Source: Whalleya microplaca
Lineage: Eukaryota > Ascomycota > Sordariomycetes > Xylariales > Xylariaceae
Assembly: GCA_022497155.1 (NCBI GenBank)
Contig: MU385711.1
Span: 682,001 to 746,000 of the forward strand
DNA length: 64,000 nt
Direction of reading: 5' to 3'
Shown: one piece after another, positions 1-11,595 of the stretch
How positions within the stretch are numbered: position 1 is the first letter of the stretch
Layout: every line of letters begins with the position of its first letter
Position numbers and translations under genes: made by a program
The notes under the pieces: generated by a model
Told to the model about the DNA's origin: nothing
The model's input: only the letters and a program-made list of their open reading frames with translations
The model's database searches: none

Positions 1-665
1 AGTCGCTTTGCCAATCTTTGATGGTGGCAATGTTGGTATTAGAAGACGACACTTGCAACAACTCATGCTATCTCCGAATTACGATCCTTGGGCGGCAACA
101 TATGGACCTTCGGAATTATCAGAATGAAGCGCCCAGGGACATGCAACCCGCATATTCCTGATGCGCATCTGGTAGGTAACCCAGAGCTTAGAGAGGATGT
201 TCAATACAAGCCGTTGGGCCATAATTTGGTAGCTTTTTTCTACCTTAATAACCAACCTCAATGAGATCTCATCAAGACAATGTACATTTTTGATTCATAT
301 ACAAATATCATCGCCCTCGCTATTTGCTAATATAATGACGTTTGTAAAGTCAACTCTAGGCTAATGTATGACATGACCATAGGAGTACATTAGCCACTTG
401 TAGGCTTCACCAGCAATGTTAGAATACTGTCTAGCCCGAGGTATATTACAATTCGCGACACGTTGTTTACGTTGAGGTGAGAGCATGCTCGCAGTTGTTT
501 TTTATCACACCTAGTGTACTACCACAGATCCCATTCTAGTATCACAAGAATTAAAAATGACTTATTTTCCAAAATCTATTCGTACTCCAAATTCTTGTAA
601 TGCGTATATGTACAATTAGCCGCTGAAGCATTTGAAAGGATTAATAGTTAACTAGATAACGATAG

Positions 666-727
666 TGTCGCGGGAATATATCAGGCGTTATTGCTGTATT
701 AGCAATAACGGCGTCGTTTTTGCGACA
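666..727. repeat. 62-base hairpin repeat, copy 1
   Basis: The element begins TGTCGC and ends GCGACA, a 6-base terminal inverted repeat. Inside is a second inverted repeat, TTATTGCT/AGCAATAA, around a 5-base loop. The second copy at 996-1057 has the same length and differs only at a few positions, all transitions. The design suggests a very small MITE-like element or a folded DNA/RNA structure. No target-site duplication is visible. Confidence 0.75.
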
Positions 728-995
728 GTTATAAGCCCGGTTCGCATATAAGTTTGTTGCGTTTAATTTTCAGCAATCACGCTAACATTCGTATTAAATA
801 TGTTCCCTGTACGAGACGACCTTACCGGAAGCTTAAGGTTTGATGTTAGTTTGTAACGATAGTTTTCTGTATATCTAGATCGGGCTAGTAGCGCGGCTAT
901 TAGATTAGGGTATATATTCTATTTATTAAGCCAGTTGTAATAGGGTTGTCCAGCGTGGATTTAGATTTAGCCTATTAAGCCAAATCTGGGGGGTA

Positions 996-1057
996 TGTCG
1001 CGGGAATATATTAGGCGTTATTGCTGTGCTAGCAATAATGGCGTCGTTTTTGCGACA
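996..1057. repeat. 62-base hairpin repeat, copy 2
   Basis: Same orientation and length as the copy at 666-727, starting 330 bases downstream of it. It keeps the TGTCGC/GCGACA ends and the TTATTGCT/AGCAATAA inner stem. The change CG to TG beside the inner stem still allows a G-U pair. The flanking sequence differs from copy 1, so the duplication is limited to the element itself. Confidence 0.75.
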
Positions 1058-1250
1058 GATGGTCTCCTACGTGAAAAGGTGCAGGTTGATTATAATATCA
1101 CAGTTGGGGGGCATATTACCAGTAGAGTATAACAAGACTATTCCAGATCATCGATAATGAGATATAGGACACGTCACACGGGGCCTCAGGCTGCGTCTGA
1201 AGAAGATCGACCGAAAGGCCTGTATTCCTCTAACGAAGCTAACGATCCGC

Positions 1251-1288
1251 TGTGTGTGTGTGTGTGCGCGCGCCCGCGTGTGTGTGTG
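1251..1288. repeat. GT/GC dinucleotide microsatellite
   Basis: A run of TG dinucleotides interrupted by a CGCGCGCCCGCG segment; alternating purine-pyrimidine sequence. No gene is associated. Confidence 0.85.
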
Positions 1289-1544
1289 ATGGAGAGCTAG
1301 GCTAGAGGAGTGTGAGGCACCTAACAGGTCAGGTGGCCTAACATGTCTTTTATTGATTGCTTTAGATCTGCTAGGAAATTTAATACTTTGATAGCTAAGG
1401 TAAAAATCCTGCCAACGTGTTACAGCTCTCGTTTGCGCACTACAATTGTGATATATAAGTTTACATTAAAGGTACAGGTAATGGAACGGAAATCCTCTCT
1501 ATCTCTTCAACACTGTCATGCAAGTATTTTGCCATGCTTGGTTG

Positions 1545-3112
1545 TTATACTGTTTGAGCCAGTCGACGAACCATGAACTCATCCAAGAATTGAAGACTCT
1601 CATTTGTGTCAGATTTTAGAAGTGACTTTCCCGCTGTCATGGGAAGTCTTTCAGGTGCTGGTTGTGACAAGTACGCTTTGGCCCGCGTCCTGTGTGCGGT
1701 TCTGAACACCTATAGCTTTAGAGTTAGCCCTCGTCTATCTCATATGGCTCTTGGGTAAAGCCTCGGATATATGGCAGAATCTTACTCTGAGTCGCTTCAA
1801 AATCTCACTGAATTCCCTTGCAATTTGAGCTTCGGTCTCATCCTTCGATGTCTCATCTAGCAGTGCTCGGAATGAATGTTTCTTAAATGCTTTGCATAAG
1901 GCTCGCTGCCGTATAGGAACATTACGCTCCTGATCCCGAGACGATAGGTATGGCTCTAATCCTAGGAAGGCATCCAAAGCCTGAAACAGCATTACCTGAT
2001 TCCCGCTTAGGCCATCGAACTTAGCCCATTCTCCGCTTGTCTTATCAACATGGCCGATGCCCCAAGCGAAGAAACCTTGCACGCGGGATAGCCACACCGA
2101 ACGTGCGATTTTCTGATCGTGCATGCGGTCGTAATAGCTGCTGAGAAGCGGCCGTAGCTGGGCGGCTATATGGGCCATATGTTTCAGGCATGTAGTCTTG
2201 TCTCCACGAGTGAAAGCGATGGTAGCGAGGACCATATCATGGTAGATAGGAAGGCCCTGATTAGACGCTCGTAAGTATGGAAACCAACTGACAAGTAACG
2301 GAAATAAAACTAACTAGCATCTCAACGTCGTAAAAGATCTGTGAAAACGCCTCTTCGCTCGATGTTATGGAATGAGACATTCCCGTATTAATCAGAAAGA
2401 TGTGCTTGCCGTTTACATCGAAGTTCAATAGTAGGTTACTAGTGTTATTCCCGCTGGATGAGACGCAACCGAAATGGTTTTGAAGATACGCCCAAGGTTC
2501 ATCCAGCTCAGCCGGCAAGCTAACGACATTCTCAAGCTGAGCGACTTTGACAACTGGGATTGTAGCCCACCGATACGCATGTCGACTCGAGGCAATACAG
2601 CAGTAGAAGGCATTGTACGTATCGCGGGGGAACACATCCCATTGGCCAGCATCAGCGGCCGCGAGTAGCTGCTTAACTTGGACCAGGTCAATTCTCTCGC
2701 AAAGCAGTTTTCCAAACAGCGAGCGAAATTTGCTGATTTGTGCCCTGTTAACGTCATCATCGAGGGATGGCACTGGCCTTGGAAGAAGTGGTGCAAGTTG
2801 TAAGTAGATTTCCTTGTATGGTTGGAGGGCTTTTGGCCAAGTGGAGTGGGTGTGATTTGCTCGAGGTGGCCATGATCCAGCGCCATCCTTGTGGATCAAC
2901 TCTGTGAGCACAGCTGCAGTCTCATGGTAATCCGATAGAGATTTGATGTCTTCAATCATGCGATGCTTGGAGTATTGCATCTTGTACTTAATGTTGCCGA
3001 AAATTACGGCTTTGGGGGTCCTGATTTTCCATAAGGACAATGTGAGGATGACGAAGGTACCAGCTAAAGCCAGATGGGTGAGTAGATCCAGATCGCTCAT
3101 ATTGAAAGTCAT
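1545..3112 (-). CDS. Indoleamine 2,3-dioxygenase-like heme protein
   Basis: Model: complement(join(1545..1709,1786..2256,2315..3112)), 477 residues. The two introns (58 and 76 bases) have GTTAGT/CAG and GTAAGA/TAG ends; the second has a CTAAC branch site. Splicing restores two conserved blocks, LPIYHDMV at the first junction and VFRTAHRTR at the second, followed by a QPAPERLPMTAGKS tail that unspliced reading would lose. Residues about 14-28 are hydrophobic and may anchor the protein. The middle (about 205-265) and the block FDGLSGNQVMLFQALDAFLG (about 346-365) resemble the IDO fold, which opens the indole ring of tryptophan-like substrates using heme. His429 in the AHR motif sits where the proximal heme ligand of IDO lies. 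The family call is from remembered motifs; this divergent fungal clade may act on another substrate. No pathway partner is adjacent. Confidence 0.72.
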
Positions 3113-4700
3113 TACTCAAGAATGAGAAGAGGAATATTGTAGAAAGAAGTATTCTTCCTATGAGAAAGGATATAATGTCTTGGCTACCTTTAAGTAAAAT
3201 CACTGGGGTATGTACTCGTGACGTCCATAATCTGTGTTCTACCTCATTTTAAATGATGGGTAAAGTATTAGAATAGCTTGAGGCAACTTGACTCATTGTT
3301 TGCCTAGATACTCCTACCTTCGCCTATTCTGACTCCCCTGATAGGTACTGTGCTTTGGAAGAAAGTGCATAGCCGCTCCCGTCGAATCCGTTTCCTCGGC
3401 GCTTGGAGCCTTGTCTAAGACTATAATTAACGAGTATGCCAAACAGCATACGTCAAGCCACATGGATTATTGATACAAGGGTTGGAATCTACATCACACT
3501 TTCCACATGTGAATATAGGTGTGGGGGCCGCTGTATCCTATTTCACTCCACCTGGCCTTTGCTGCTGACCATATACGTCTATTTCAAGCTTTTGTGGATG
3601 GAAGTAAGTAATTGAGTGAGCTCACAGTGGAGTAAGGTCCATCTGTGAGTAATGACTGAATGTTGCTAACAGACAGCTAATATATAAGTATACTAGTATA
3701 AGCTACTTGTATATAACGTAGTTAATATACATCTTACATCTGTGGCTAGTATACAGCTCATACTTGTTTCTAGCACTATTTAGATCAGGTCTAACTTTTG
3801 GATACTCGCTCTATGTGACTTTTCGGTGAATCCATTCCATTCGACTCTATCGTGGAACAATGTCTACTCTATTAGAAACATTTCCGGAGTGAATGGAATG
3901 GATCATAACACCGATTGGTGTTGGTATATCGACAAGCTGTAGGTATGAATATAATCGGCACCGTGTAAATAGCGTTGACGATCACGCCACAATATATTCT
4001 TCATGCGCTGTTCTTTTATTAGTAAAATACCTGATGGGATTCCTAAGGGGGCGTAGTCTAGGTCCAATATGAGTGTACAATGTTTCAAACCAGACAGCAA
4101 TGGCTTAACCCTTGACGAGGCTACTCCCTTCTCTTTCCACATAACAATCAAGTAAAAAGAAAGGTAAGGTTTAAAACAGATAAGTCTAGGATAGATTAAC
4201 TGACATCATTTATATTTTATGATATAGAAATATCGTGAAATGATATGTAAATGCAACTATTTTATCGAACATTTATAGTTGAGAATTGACTTTGAACGGA
4301 TGTATTGTTACCTGCGGTATAGAGGTCGCCTAATGGAAGTGAATAATAAGCACTATCAAGGCTGACCAGATTAGATATAAATTGGGTTCTCCTGTTTCTG
4401 ACATGGCGCGAAATCTAGACTCCTGAGGAATCCTTGTATTACTTCACCAGAGGGCTCGTACCACCTACCTAAAGGGCCCAACGCATGCAGGTTTAGTCTG
4501 GTTTGTATGCGTATTTATACATGCCCGTGTCATTATATTTGGGTGGGTATCATCTATTCCTTTGTCGAAATCCTACGAGCCTTATGTATTCATAACAGCC
4601 CTCTTACTCGACGCATTGGATAGGGATCTTTATCCGAGTCTCTATCTTCTTTTCCTTACGGGTGCTTTCGGTCTCTCAAAGTTGGATTCTGGTTCCAAAC
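3113..4700. other. Intergenic, no supported gene
   Basis: Space between the divergent starts of the IDO-like gene (minus) and the rhodopsin-domain gene (plus), so it holds both promoters. Open frames, including one at 3903-4151 on the minus strand, have no recognisable motifs. The sequence is AT-rich. Confidence 0.6.
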
Positions 4701-6030
4701 ATGTCCAGCTCTGGAAATTGGGGTCCTGCTCCATCAGGGATGAACCTCACCGAAACTCAAAATGCGAATATCATAGGTTCAGTTGTTGTCATCACGGCCC
4801 TGGGCCTTGCGGCGTTAGCCTTGCGATTGTTTGCTCGACTCTCTCGTGGAGGGCCGGGTCTAGCCGAGGATGACTATGTTGTACTAGTGGCAGCAGTATG
4901 TTACCAGAGTTTGCTTCAGGAATTGAGTTAGCTTATAGCTAAATCCATATACAGACTCTAGGTGTTGGAAATGCTGTATGTTGCCTTATAAGCGTCCAAT
5001 GGGGTGGCGGAAAACACCTCTGGGCCCTTGGGGTCGAAGAGTTCACCAAGTTATATCAGACGACGTACGCCTTCGTAATCGTATACATTGCCTGTATCAC
5101 AGCTACAAAGTCCTCAATTCTTCTCTTCTATCGCCGCCTATTCGGAACCAGCGTGATATGGTACATCGTCTTTGGTTTCACCATTGCACATGGACTCGAG
5201 GTCACGATTACCTGGCTAGCGGGCTGCCAACCTATGTCTTACTACTGGAGGCAGTATACGGATCCAACGGCCAAGGGGAGATGCATTGATGCCTCGGTAT
5301 TCTATTTTGTCAATGGTATCATTGGCTTGGCTATTGACATCGCGATCCTGATTGTCCCAATACGCTCTAGTAAGAAACTCCACTTCCCCAGATCTTGGCG
5401 CAGCTAGATATCCATTATCCAAGCTAACTGACTGGCATCAAGTTTATAGATTGCACATGCCACTTCGCCAAAAAATTCTGGTACATGGTATCTTGCTCTT
5501 GGGGTCTTTGTAAGCTATCGTCAGCCTCCCTAGTCAAATATTGTGCAAAGCATGCGCTGACAGATTTATTACATATGTAAAGCGTCTGTGTCGCTAGCGT
5601 TGTGCGCATTGTGACGATAGACAGGCTTGTCCGATCCCAGGACTTCAGCTGGGCTCTCTGCCAGGTGTTTATCTGGTCCTGCTGCGAACCCTTTATCGGT
5701 ATCGTGTGCGCTTGCCTGCCGACGTACGCTCACTTGGTGCGCCGTTGGTGGCCGGCAATCAATCCTAAGGAACATGGGTCCTCTGGGGCGTCCCCAATAC
5801 ATATTTCGAACAAGTCCCAGTCGAGCATACGTAGGTGGGGTCGGAATCGCAGACCTGGGAACACAAGCCTACCAGGTGACGATGAGATGGAACTTACCTC
5901 TATAGTCGATGTATCTTCCAGCGGGCAAGATTACATATACAAGGAAAGCACTAGTCCAGATAACCGTGAAATGGGGAATCAGATCATGGTGACGAAGGAT
6001 TTTTCATGGTCCAGGACTCCAAAACCGTGA
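4701..6030 (+). CDS. Fungal rhodopsin-domain integral membrane protein
   Basis: Model: join(4701..4895,4955..5369,5443..5509,5583..6030), 374 residues; the three introns (59, 73, 73 bases) have GT..AG ends and the phases close exactly. The start ATG precedes a short N-terminus and the first helix (IIGSVVVITALGLAALALRL), followed by the family signature AEDDYVVL. Later blocks typical of the family are TKSSILLFYRRLFG, AGCQPMSYYW, AILIVPI and RLVRSQDFSWALCQ. About seven helices are expected in the plasma membrane, with a hydrophilic C-terminal tail of about 80 residues that is probably cytoplasmic. Family members are PTH11-like or SAT20-like fungal proteins. Most have no known ligand, and the lysine of true retinal-binding rhodopsins is not expected. 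The domain call is strong; the biological role is unknown. Confidence 0.85.
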
Positions 6031-8214
6031 TATTAGGAAGTGTTACACCATACTGTAAGCCTAGTAACTAAGTAAGCATACACAACACACTGAATCGATC
6101 ATGCAAAGTAGCATGAGACTTGATGAACACCTTCAAACTCTTCATTTGCATTGAACTCTCGTGTAGTCTGTGTAAGTGTTACTTGCGTAGATTGGGAGAG
6201 GCTGAGTGTATGAGTGGAGGCAAAAAGGTTGTATTAGAAGTGGAGGATCTGCCTGAGCTAGCTACTGTACATAATTCATCTCCCTAAGTGTGGGGGCACA
6301 GACCACCCCTACATCCCTTTTGTAAAGCACGTGGTCTGTAGACCAGCACGGAGGCTGAAACTCCACTAAACCACTAATATTGTCTGTTATAGATATGGTT
6401 GAGCATATAGAGTAAGTTACCTTCGATTCCTCATAGCACTAGTGCTTTACACGCCGTATATGTGTACGTATGTATGGTTAGATACTTAAGTTCCTATGTA
6501 TGTAAGACCCGTCAGCCTGCGCTAATCTGAGGACCCGGCTGCCGGGATCTGGGGATTTAGGTACGGTCTGTGCATGCGCTAGCTCTGCGCTAGCGCTTAG
6601 CGGCATGCTTTTCTTACTTTTTTCTCATCTCTGCACATACGCATATGTACTTAAAGTATGTGTCAGGTTTCGTCGAAACGTGAGAGTGAACAGATGATGA
6701 ATTAAGGATGTGTATCTCTAGTGCTAATGCTACAAATCAGCTAATAGAGTGAATACCAATAACTTTGTGAGGAATCGAACCCAAATCGCTCTATATAACT
6801 AGTGATGCACGCGATATTCAAGCGGCAGCATTAGAATAGTTTGTCAAGAATATTAATGATATCTTACAGATCCAACCGCCAATAGCCGATATCCGTATCA
6901 TGTCCAATGGCACACACACTTATGGGCAGGCAATGTAGATTCTTGTCTTGATCACTGGGACTCCTGGTTAGCTATGTTGTACCAATCTCAGCCTTCAGAA
7001 GAACCCAAACTCTATATTTTTACTCTTTGCAGCAAACCTGGTTCCCGGTTCCTGCCGTGGCGTAGGCTAGACATCCAATGATGTTCAAATGCTGCATGTG
7101 ATATGCGTTGCTAGATTGACCTAGGTCACATCTCATAATACTCATCCATTGATCACTACCTCGAGGATTTACTCAAGGCTGGGAGTTATATTTAGGTGTA
7201 TCTACTGCTGTATGTCTCATGTCGACCAATTGAGGGAATTTAAAGTAATACAGTCGTTCACTTCCTACTGATCACCTGTTATAGGTAGGCAGATGACTTC
7301 TGCATGGATGTAAATCTGATCTTAGACCTACAAGCCTTAGGTCTTGTCTCTGTACCACACACACCCAGTATCTCCAAAAGTAGTGTGTCCCCCCAAAAGA
7401 AGTTTGCTTACCTAGATTAAGATCGCGTAAGCCAATGCTACCCTCGTCTTAGGTGACTATTGATTAGATGCTTCACGTGTAACCTTGGATGAGGCCCTTT
7501 CCAAATTAGAGACGCCGGTTTATTCCAAGGATCAAAGCGCAACAAAGCGTCCAGGCTTCCATGCAATTAACCTGTGCAACAGTAAATATTGTATTTGTGT
7601 AAGGCAAAGTTGTCTCCCGAATGTAATCGATAGTTATCAATCAGTGAGGATCTCAAAGCCCGTATTCTTGACGCAGAGGCAGTGCTTCGGTATAAGCTTA
7701 GTAAGAAAAGAGAGGTTTAAGCTGGTTGAGGATTAGGTGATACTATCTCCCTAACGTCTGATGAGATCTATACTCGTATGCATTATACGAGACTTAAACT
7801 GGACCACCTTGAGCACTGTATTAGAAGTAATACTATGAATGTGGCGGTCTGACAAATGCTAGCAACCCAGCAGCACCGAACCCCTACGCTAGGACCCCCA
7901 CAAAGGATATTAAATATCCAAGGTGGCACTTGAATATCTTGTTCTAGACTACGTATGTATCACAATCATCCAGCCGATGGTTGTGACAGTTCATTAAATA
8001 AGACACCTGCCTAGTATTCAGCTGCTTAAGAAAAGGAAGCCTCTTATTAAGTGATAAAAGTCATTAGCTTACACAGCATATATTTTACCACAAGCTCATA
8101 TATGTACTTTCGATAATCAGCATTAGAATCTATTTAGTATTGCTTGAGCTCTGTTGAAAATCTACCAACACCAAACCCTTGCCTTACCCACAGCAGCATT
8201 TATCTTCTGGTACT
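6031..8214. other. Intergenic, AT-rich, no supported gene
   Basis: No exon chain or recognisable protein could be assembled. Short frames (for example 7485-7736) lack motifs. GC-poor with scattered short inverted repeats. The 3' half would contain the promoter of the SDR gene. Confidence 0.55.
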
Positions 8215-8992
8215 ATGGCAGCATCAAACAGAACTCTAGTTGTCATCGGATCAGGACCTGGTATTGGTCGAGCAGTAACCAGCCTGTTCGCATCGAAACG
8301 GTACAACAATGTTGCTCTGATCGCAAGACGTGCTGAGCAGCTGGGTATTGAGCGAGATGCGTTGCAAAAGGCTGTAGGCCCTCAGGTGAATATCAAGACG
8401 TTCGCGTTGGATGTCGTTGACAGCTCGGCCCTCCTTAGAGCCCTACAAGACGTGGACGCAGAGCTTGGCAAGCCTGAATGCATTTTCTATAATGCAGCCC
8501 AAGTCCTGCCATCTCAGTTGCTTTCCCACGACGTGAAGGATATCGAGTATGACTTCAAGGTAATCCAAACTATGTGGCCTTCCTCTCAAAGGATCGAAAT
8601 CGCCCGAAACAAGACTTGATGCTGACAATCACCTCAATTAGATCAATGTTTCCGCTTTGTACGTCTGCGCCCAACAAACCATTCCTCAGCTCATCGACCT
8701 ATCCAAGACCGATGCAACAGCTATGCCAGCTCTCATAGTGACCAGCTCGATGCTGCCTGATAACCCAATTCCCCAGCTCTTTGCCCTATCTCTGGTAAAA
8801 GCTGCCCAGCGCAACCTGATGAAGAGTCTTTCCATGACGTATGCAGACCAGGGAATCCATATAGGTCTAATTAATGTCGGGGGCCCGGTGTCAACTACAG
8901 ACACGATTTGGAATCCCACCAACATTGCTGCTAAGGCGTGGGAGTGGTTTTCCCAGTCGAAAGAGCACCCAACCTTCGAAGTCAAGATCTAA
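8215..8992 (+). CDS. Atypical short-chain dehydrogenase/reductase
   Basis: Model: join(8215..8559,8642..8992), 231 residues, with one phase-0 intron of 82 bases (GTAATC..TAG). The chosen ATG is the first in frame; only a TTG lies further up. Residues 8-18 (LVVIGSGPGIG) form the glycine-rich NAD(P)-binding turn. IFYNAAQ stands in place of the usual NNAG. VTSS (148-151) keeps the catalytic serine region. In canonical SDRs a tyrosine sits four residues before the catalytic lysine (YxxxK); here Lys168 is present but position 164 is leucine (FALSLVK). The protein should bind a dinucleotide but may not catalyse ordinary hydride transfer. I recall fungal relatives that share the FALSLVKAAQR block, so this is probably a clade feature and not a mutation of this copy. 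Substrate unknown; no partner genes adjacent. Confidence 0.82.
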
Positions 8993-10500
8993 GGTTAAGT
9001 CAAGAGATAGCGTTATAATGACCTTGTCGAATCTATACATAGGATATATGAAACGTGGCAGGATGGGAAAATGGAATTCGCATAGCAAGTTGTCAAACCA
9101 TCATCTCAATAAAATCTTTTTATATCTTTTATAATACGTACCTCTACACGCTAAGTGTTGAACAGGATACTTCGGACCGCACTTAATGGCAAGGACTCCT
9201 GTTTAAACCGCGATCGCAATTTGTTCACCGTAGGATACGGGACATTGTTGTATTTGACATGCCCAGGCCCCTCATCCTCACGTGAGAAAGGGACACACTA
9301 TTCTTGGTCCCAGAATATGAGATTGACACGACTGTGGGTTGGACCAGTGTCAAAGCTAGATATTAAGACACGCCCTATAGGGCTGAGGGTGGTCGTAGTA
9401 CGGGCCTACGTATTGCCGGCCGCCTATACATGTACATATAAGGGGCTCTGCCACCTTCCTGTAGCTTCACCTTGCACTACACTAATAAAGTCACTATAGT
9501 CCTCATTACTTTGTCCCATATTGACACTAGAAGAAAACCGGTTCCGGACCAGAATGCCTAAATGGGGGTACCATTCAAGTAGGCATCCATGCTAGGGAGC
9601 ACGGTCGGTAAAAATTCTTTTGCTACGGCTAACATGGTCTCTAGCAGCGGTACGAAAGTTAGGAAAAAGCGTTGAGCAGGCATTAGCCAATAGCACGTCA
9701 TCGGTTGGCGCTGTTATTATGCCATGAACTGCTGCGAGTGACTAGACTGGAGTCGGTGTTATCTTCATTGTGGTTGGTACTGGTAGTAACAGGGCTAAAG
9801 ATGAAGCGCCACTAACATTCTAAGAGTATTCAGGCCTCCGATTAGCTTAGAAGAAGCAGTCCGGAATCCCGGAAACCGGTGTCGATTTTGGCGCATGTGG
9901 GATATGTACATAAACCATTCAAAGGGCATGAACTAGCACGAGAGATTACTACGTCCGATTGGTACCCTGGATCACTGATCCCTACTATCCTCTTGGAATA
10001 CACCCTGCATCTATCCTTTCAAACACAACAGCTTTTCGATGTTGAAAGTTTGAAAAGCTTTCAAGTATATATACGCTCTAAGAACGGATTTGGCGGTTGA
10101 ATATATTTTGAGAAGCTTCAAAGCCGACTAGAAACCGTGTAAGGTTTAATTATCACAATGTCACATTGGAGATAAGATACTCCCTGCGAAATCGCCCCTA
10201 AAGCGAATTAGAATTACAAACCAAGGACTAGAAGTTATAACGGGAAATCTATGGATAGATAAATAGCTAAGTTGGTTTATATTCAGCTGTGATACACCGT
10301 TACATATGTATATGCGGTGGCTTTTGTGTGGAAACGGCTTATTTTAACTGGTTCAGGATTGAAGTTAGCTCTGGTCTTAGAGATCTGTGGTTCGGTGTTG
10401 TTTAGGCTGCTCGTAGCTTGAATGGGACGGATAGCTGTTCAGTGACTAATCCCACAGAGGCCTTCGTCTCACCACGATGAAAACGATCCAGACGCTACCG
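8993..10500. other. Intergenic with an LTR-like fragment
   Basis: Apart from the LTR-like repeat at 9361-9526 I see no gene. A short frame at 9879-10100 has no recognisable motif. Confidence 0.55.
9361..9526 (+). mobile_element. Solo-LTR-like fragment, family A copy 1
   Basis: About 166 bases that align along most of their length with 51552-51778. Shared blocks are CGCCCTATAGGGCTGAGGGT, GCCGGCCGCCT, a TATA-like ACATATAAGGGGC, and CTCATTACTTTGTCCCATAT near the end. The copies suggest ancestral ends of TGTTAA and TTRACA, the TG..CA inverted ends of an LTR; here the 5' end reads TATTAA. The TATA-like and AATAAAG signals fit promoter and polyadenylation sites. No internal retrotransposon coding sequence or clear target duplication is present. 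Confidence 0.6.
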
Positions 10501-11595
10501 TACTTCTGCAGTCCCAATTTGTAGTTGCTCAAGGATCTCCGCCGCAGCTGCGGTTATGGTACCCCGTTTCCGTCTTCTATCTTGAGAGCAATACCAATAC
10601 CGCCCTTGGCACCGAGCCACCGCGTCTCCTCCGACTCGCGGACACTGATGGCGTAAAAGCCATTCTCGCCCCCCTTTCCTGTGATGGCGCCCCCGTACGC
10701 ATCAACCAGAATGATGCAGAAGCCATTGTCGCCGCTAATATTCTCCGGGTACCGGACAATTGCGTTGTAAATTCTGGCCATTGTGTCACGAGGTGAACGT
10801 ATGAGGTGGCAAACAACACAGTTATTGCACGAAGAACTAACTAAAGGGTTGTTCTTCGAACAACCTGTATATACATGATCCTAACAAAGGATCCTAACAC
10901 GTTGCCTGTGTGCGTGGGGACACCGAGCTCTCATCCTTTGCCACATCATCTGCTGCCTGGGCAAAAGCAGCGAAGATGACCGCTATGGATTTCAGAGGCA
11001 TTGTAGGCGAGTACATGTTGCAGCCATCTAAGGCTCATTTTATCTCGTCGACGCCAAGGCCGGTCAGATCTTGCATAACAGACTGGATTCTGGCCTAGTA
11101 TGGATGATCCAGAGTATGATAATCGATAACACTGGCGCCGATGGCCTTCGTGCCATCCATCACGCCAATATGGTTTCCGGAACAAGTGTTGCATACTGGT
11201 GTAGGCGCGAACCCCTTCTGGATCCAGGCCTCATTCACGACGGGAGATATAGCCGGGTGGCCGCCGCACTGAAGGTCGCTCTCATTGGTCTGCGACTTGG
11301 CTAACATAGCCTTTGCCCGCTCAATATGTCTCTTCTCGCTGCTGTGAGAGCCACATATGAGCGCCAGGTCGGCTTCATCAAAGCCAAATTGCTCCATCGC
11401 GCCAGATTCTACCAAAGGTATAGCCTGGGTGGGCTTGGACGCCGGGCGGCTGAGCGTCGTTCTTGACGAGTCGCCCAATGTATAGAGGATCTTGCTAGTT
11501 GCATCAATGACGACCACATGAACCAGATGTCTGTTCGCTACAAGGCCGCTTCGATCGCTGACGACGAAGTCTCCCTCAAGAGTCATGGTTTCCAT
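10501..11595 (-). pseudogene. L-asparaginase II pseudogene (bacterial-type family)
   Basis: The frame starting at 11595 matches the Asparaginase_II family (hydrolysis of asparagine to aspartate and ammonia): SRPASKPTQAIPLVESGA, CGSHSSEKRH, DLQCGGHP and CSGNHIGVMDG occur in the right order. In-frame stops follow: TAG at 11095-11097, where relatives have a glutamine-like codon after DHP, and TGA at 11035-11037, where a tryptophan fits. Both are explained by C-to-T changes at CpA (TGA on the opposite strand), the pattern of repeat-induced point mutation. Beyond an apparent intron, the C-terminal block GGIGIALKIEDGNG (around 10570-10610) is followed by a one-base frame change; the out-of-frame continuation ITAAAAEILEQLQ still matches the family. 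At least three lesions make this a dead gene. Confidence 0.85.

Larger units (their letters stand above)
1..1544. other. Gene-free, AT-rich left edge with repeats
   Basis: No reading frame here has a plausible start, splice sites or recognisable protein similarity on either strand. It holds two copies of a 62-base hairpin repeat (666-727, 996-1057) and a GT/GC dinucleotide tract (1251-1288). The last part lies just beyond the stop codon of the IDO-like gene on the minus strand and would include its 3' UTR. Confidence 0.6.

Noticed and set aside
6757..6800. Minus-strand GGTTCGATTCC, like a tRNA T-loop
   Set aside because: The flanking bases do not make a five-pair T stem, and no acceptor stem or A box lies at the right distance.
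10910..11304. Overlapping plus-strand frames opposite the asparaginase pseudogene
   Set aside because: Their translations match nothing, while the minus strand carries family motifs throughout.
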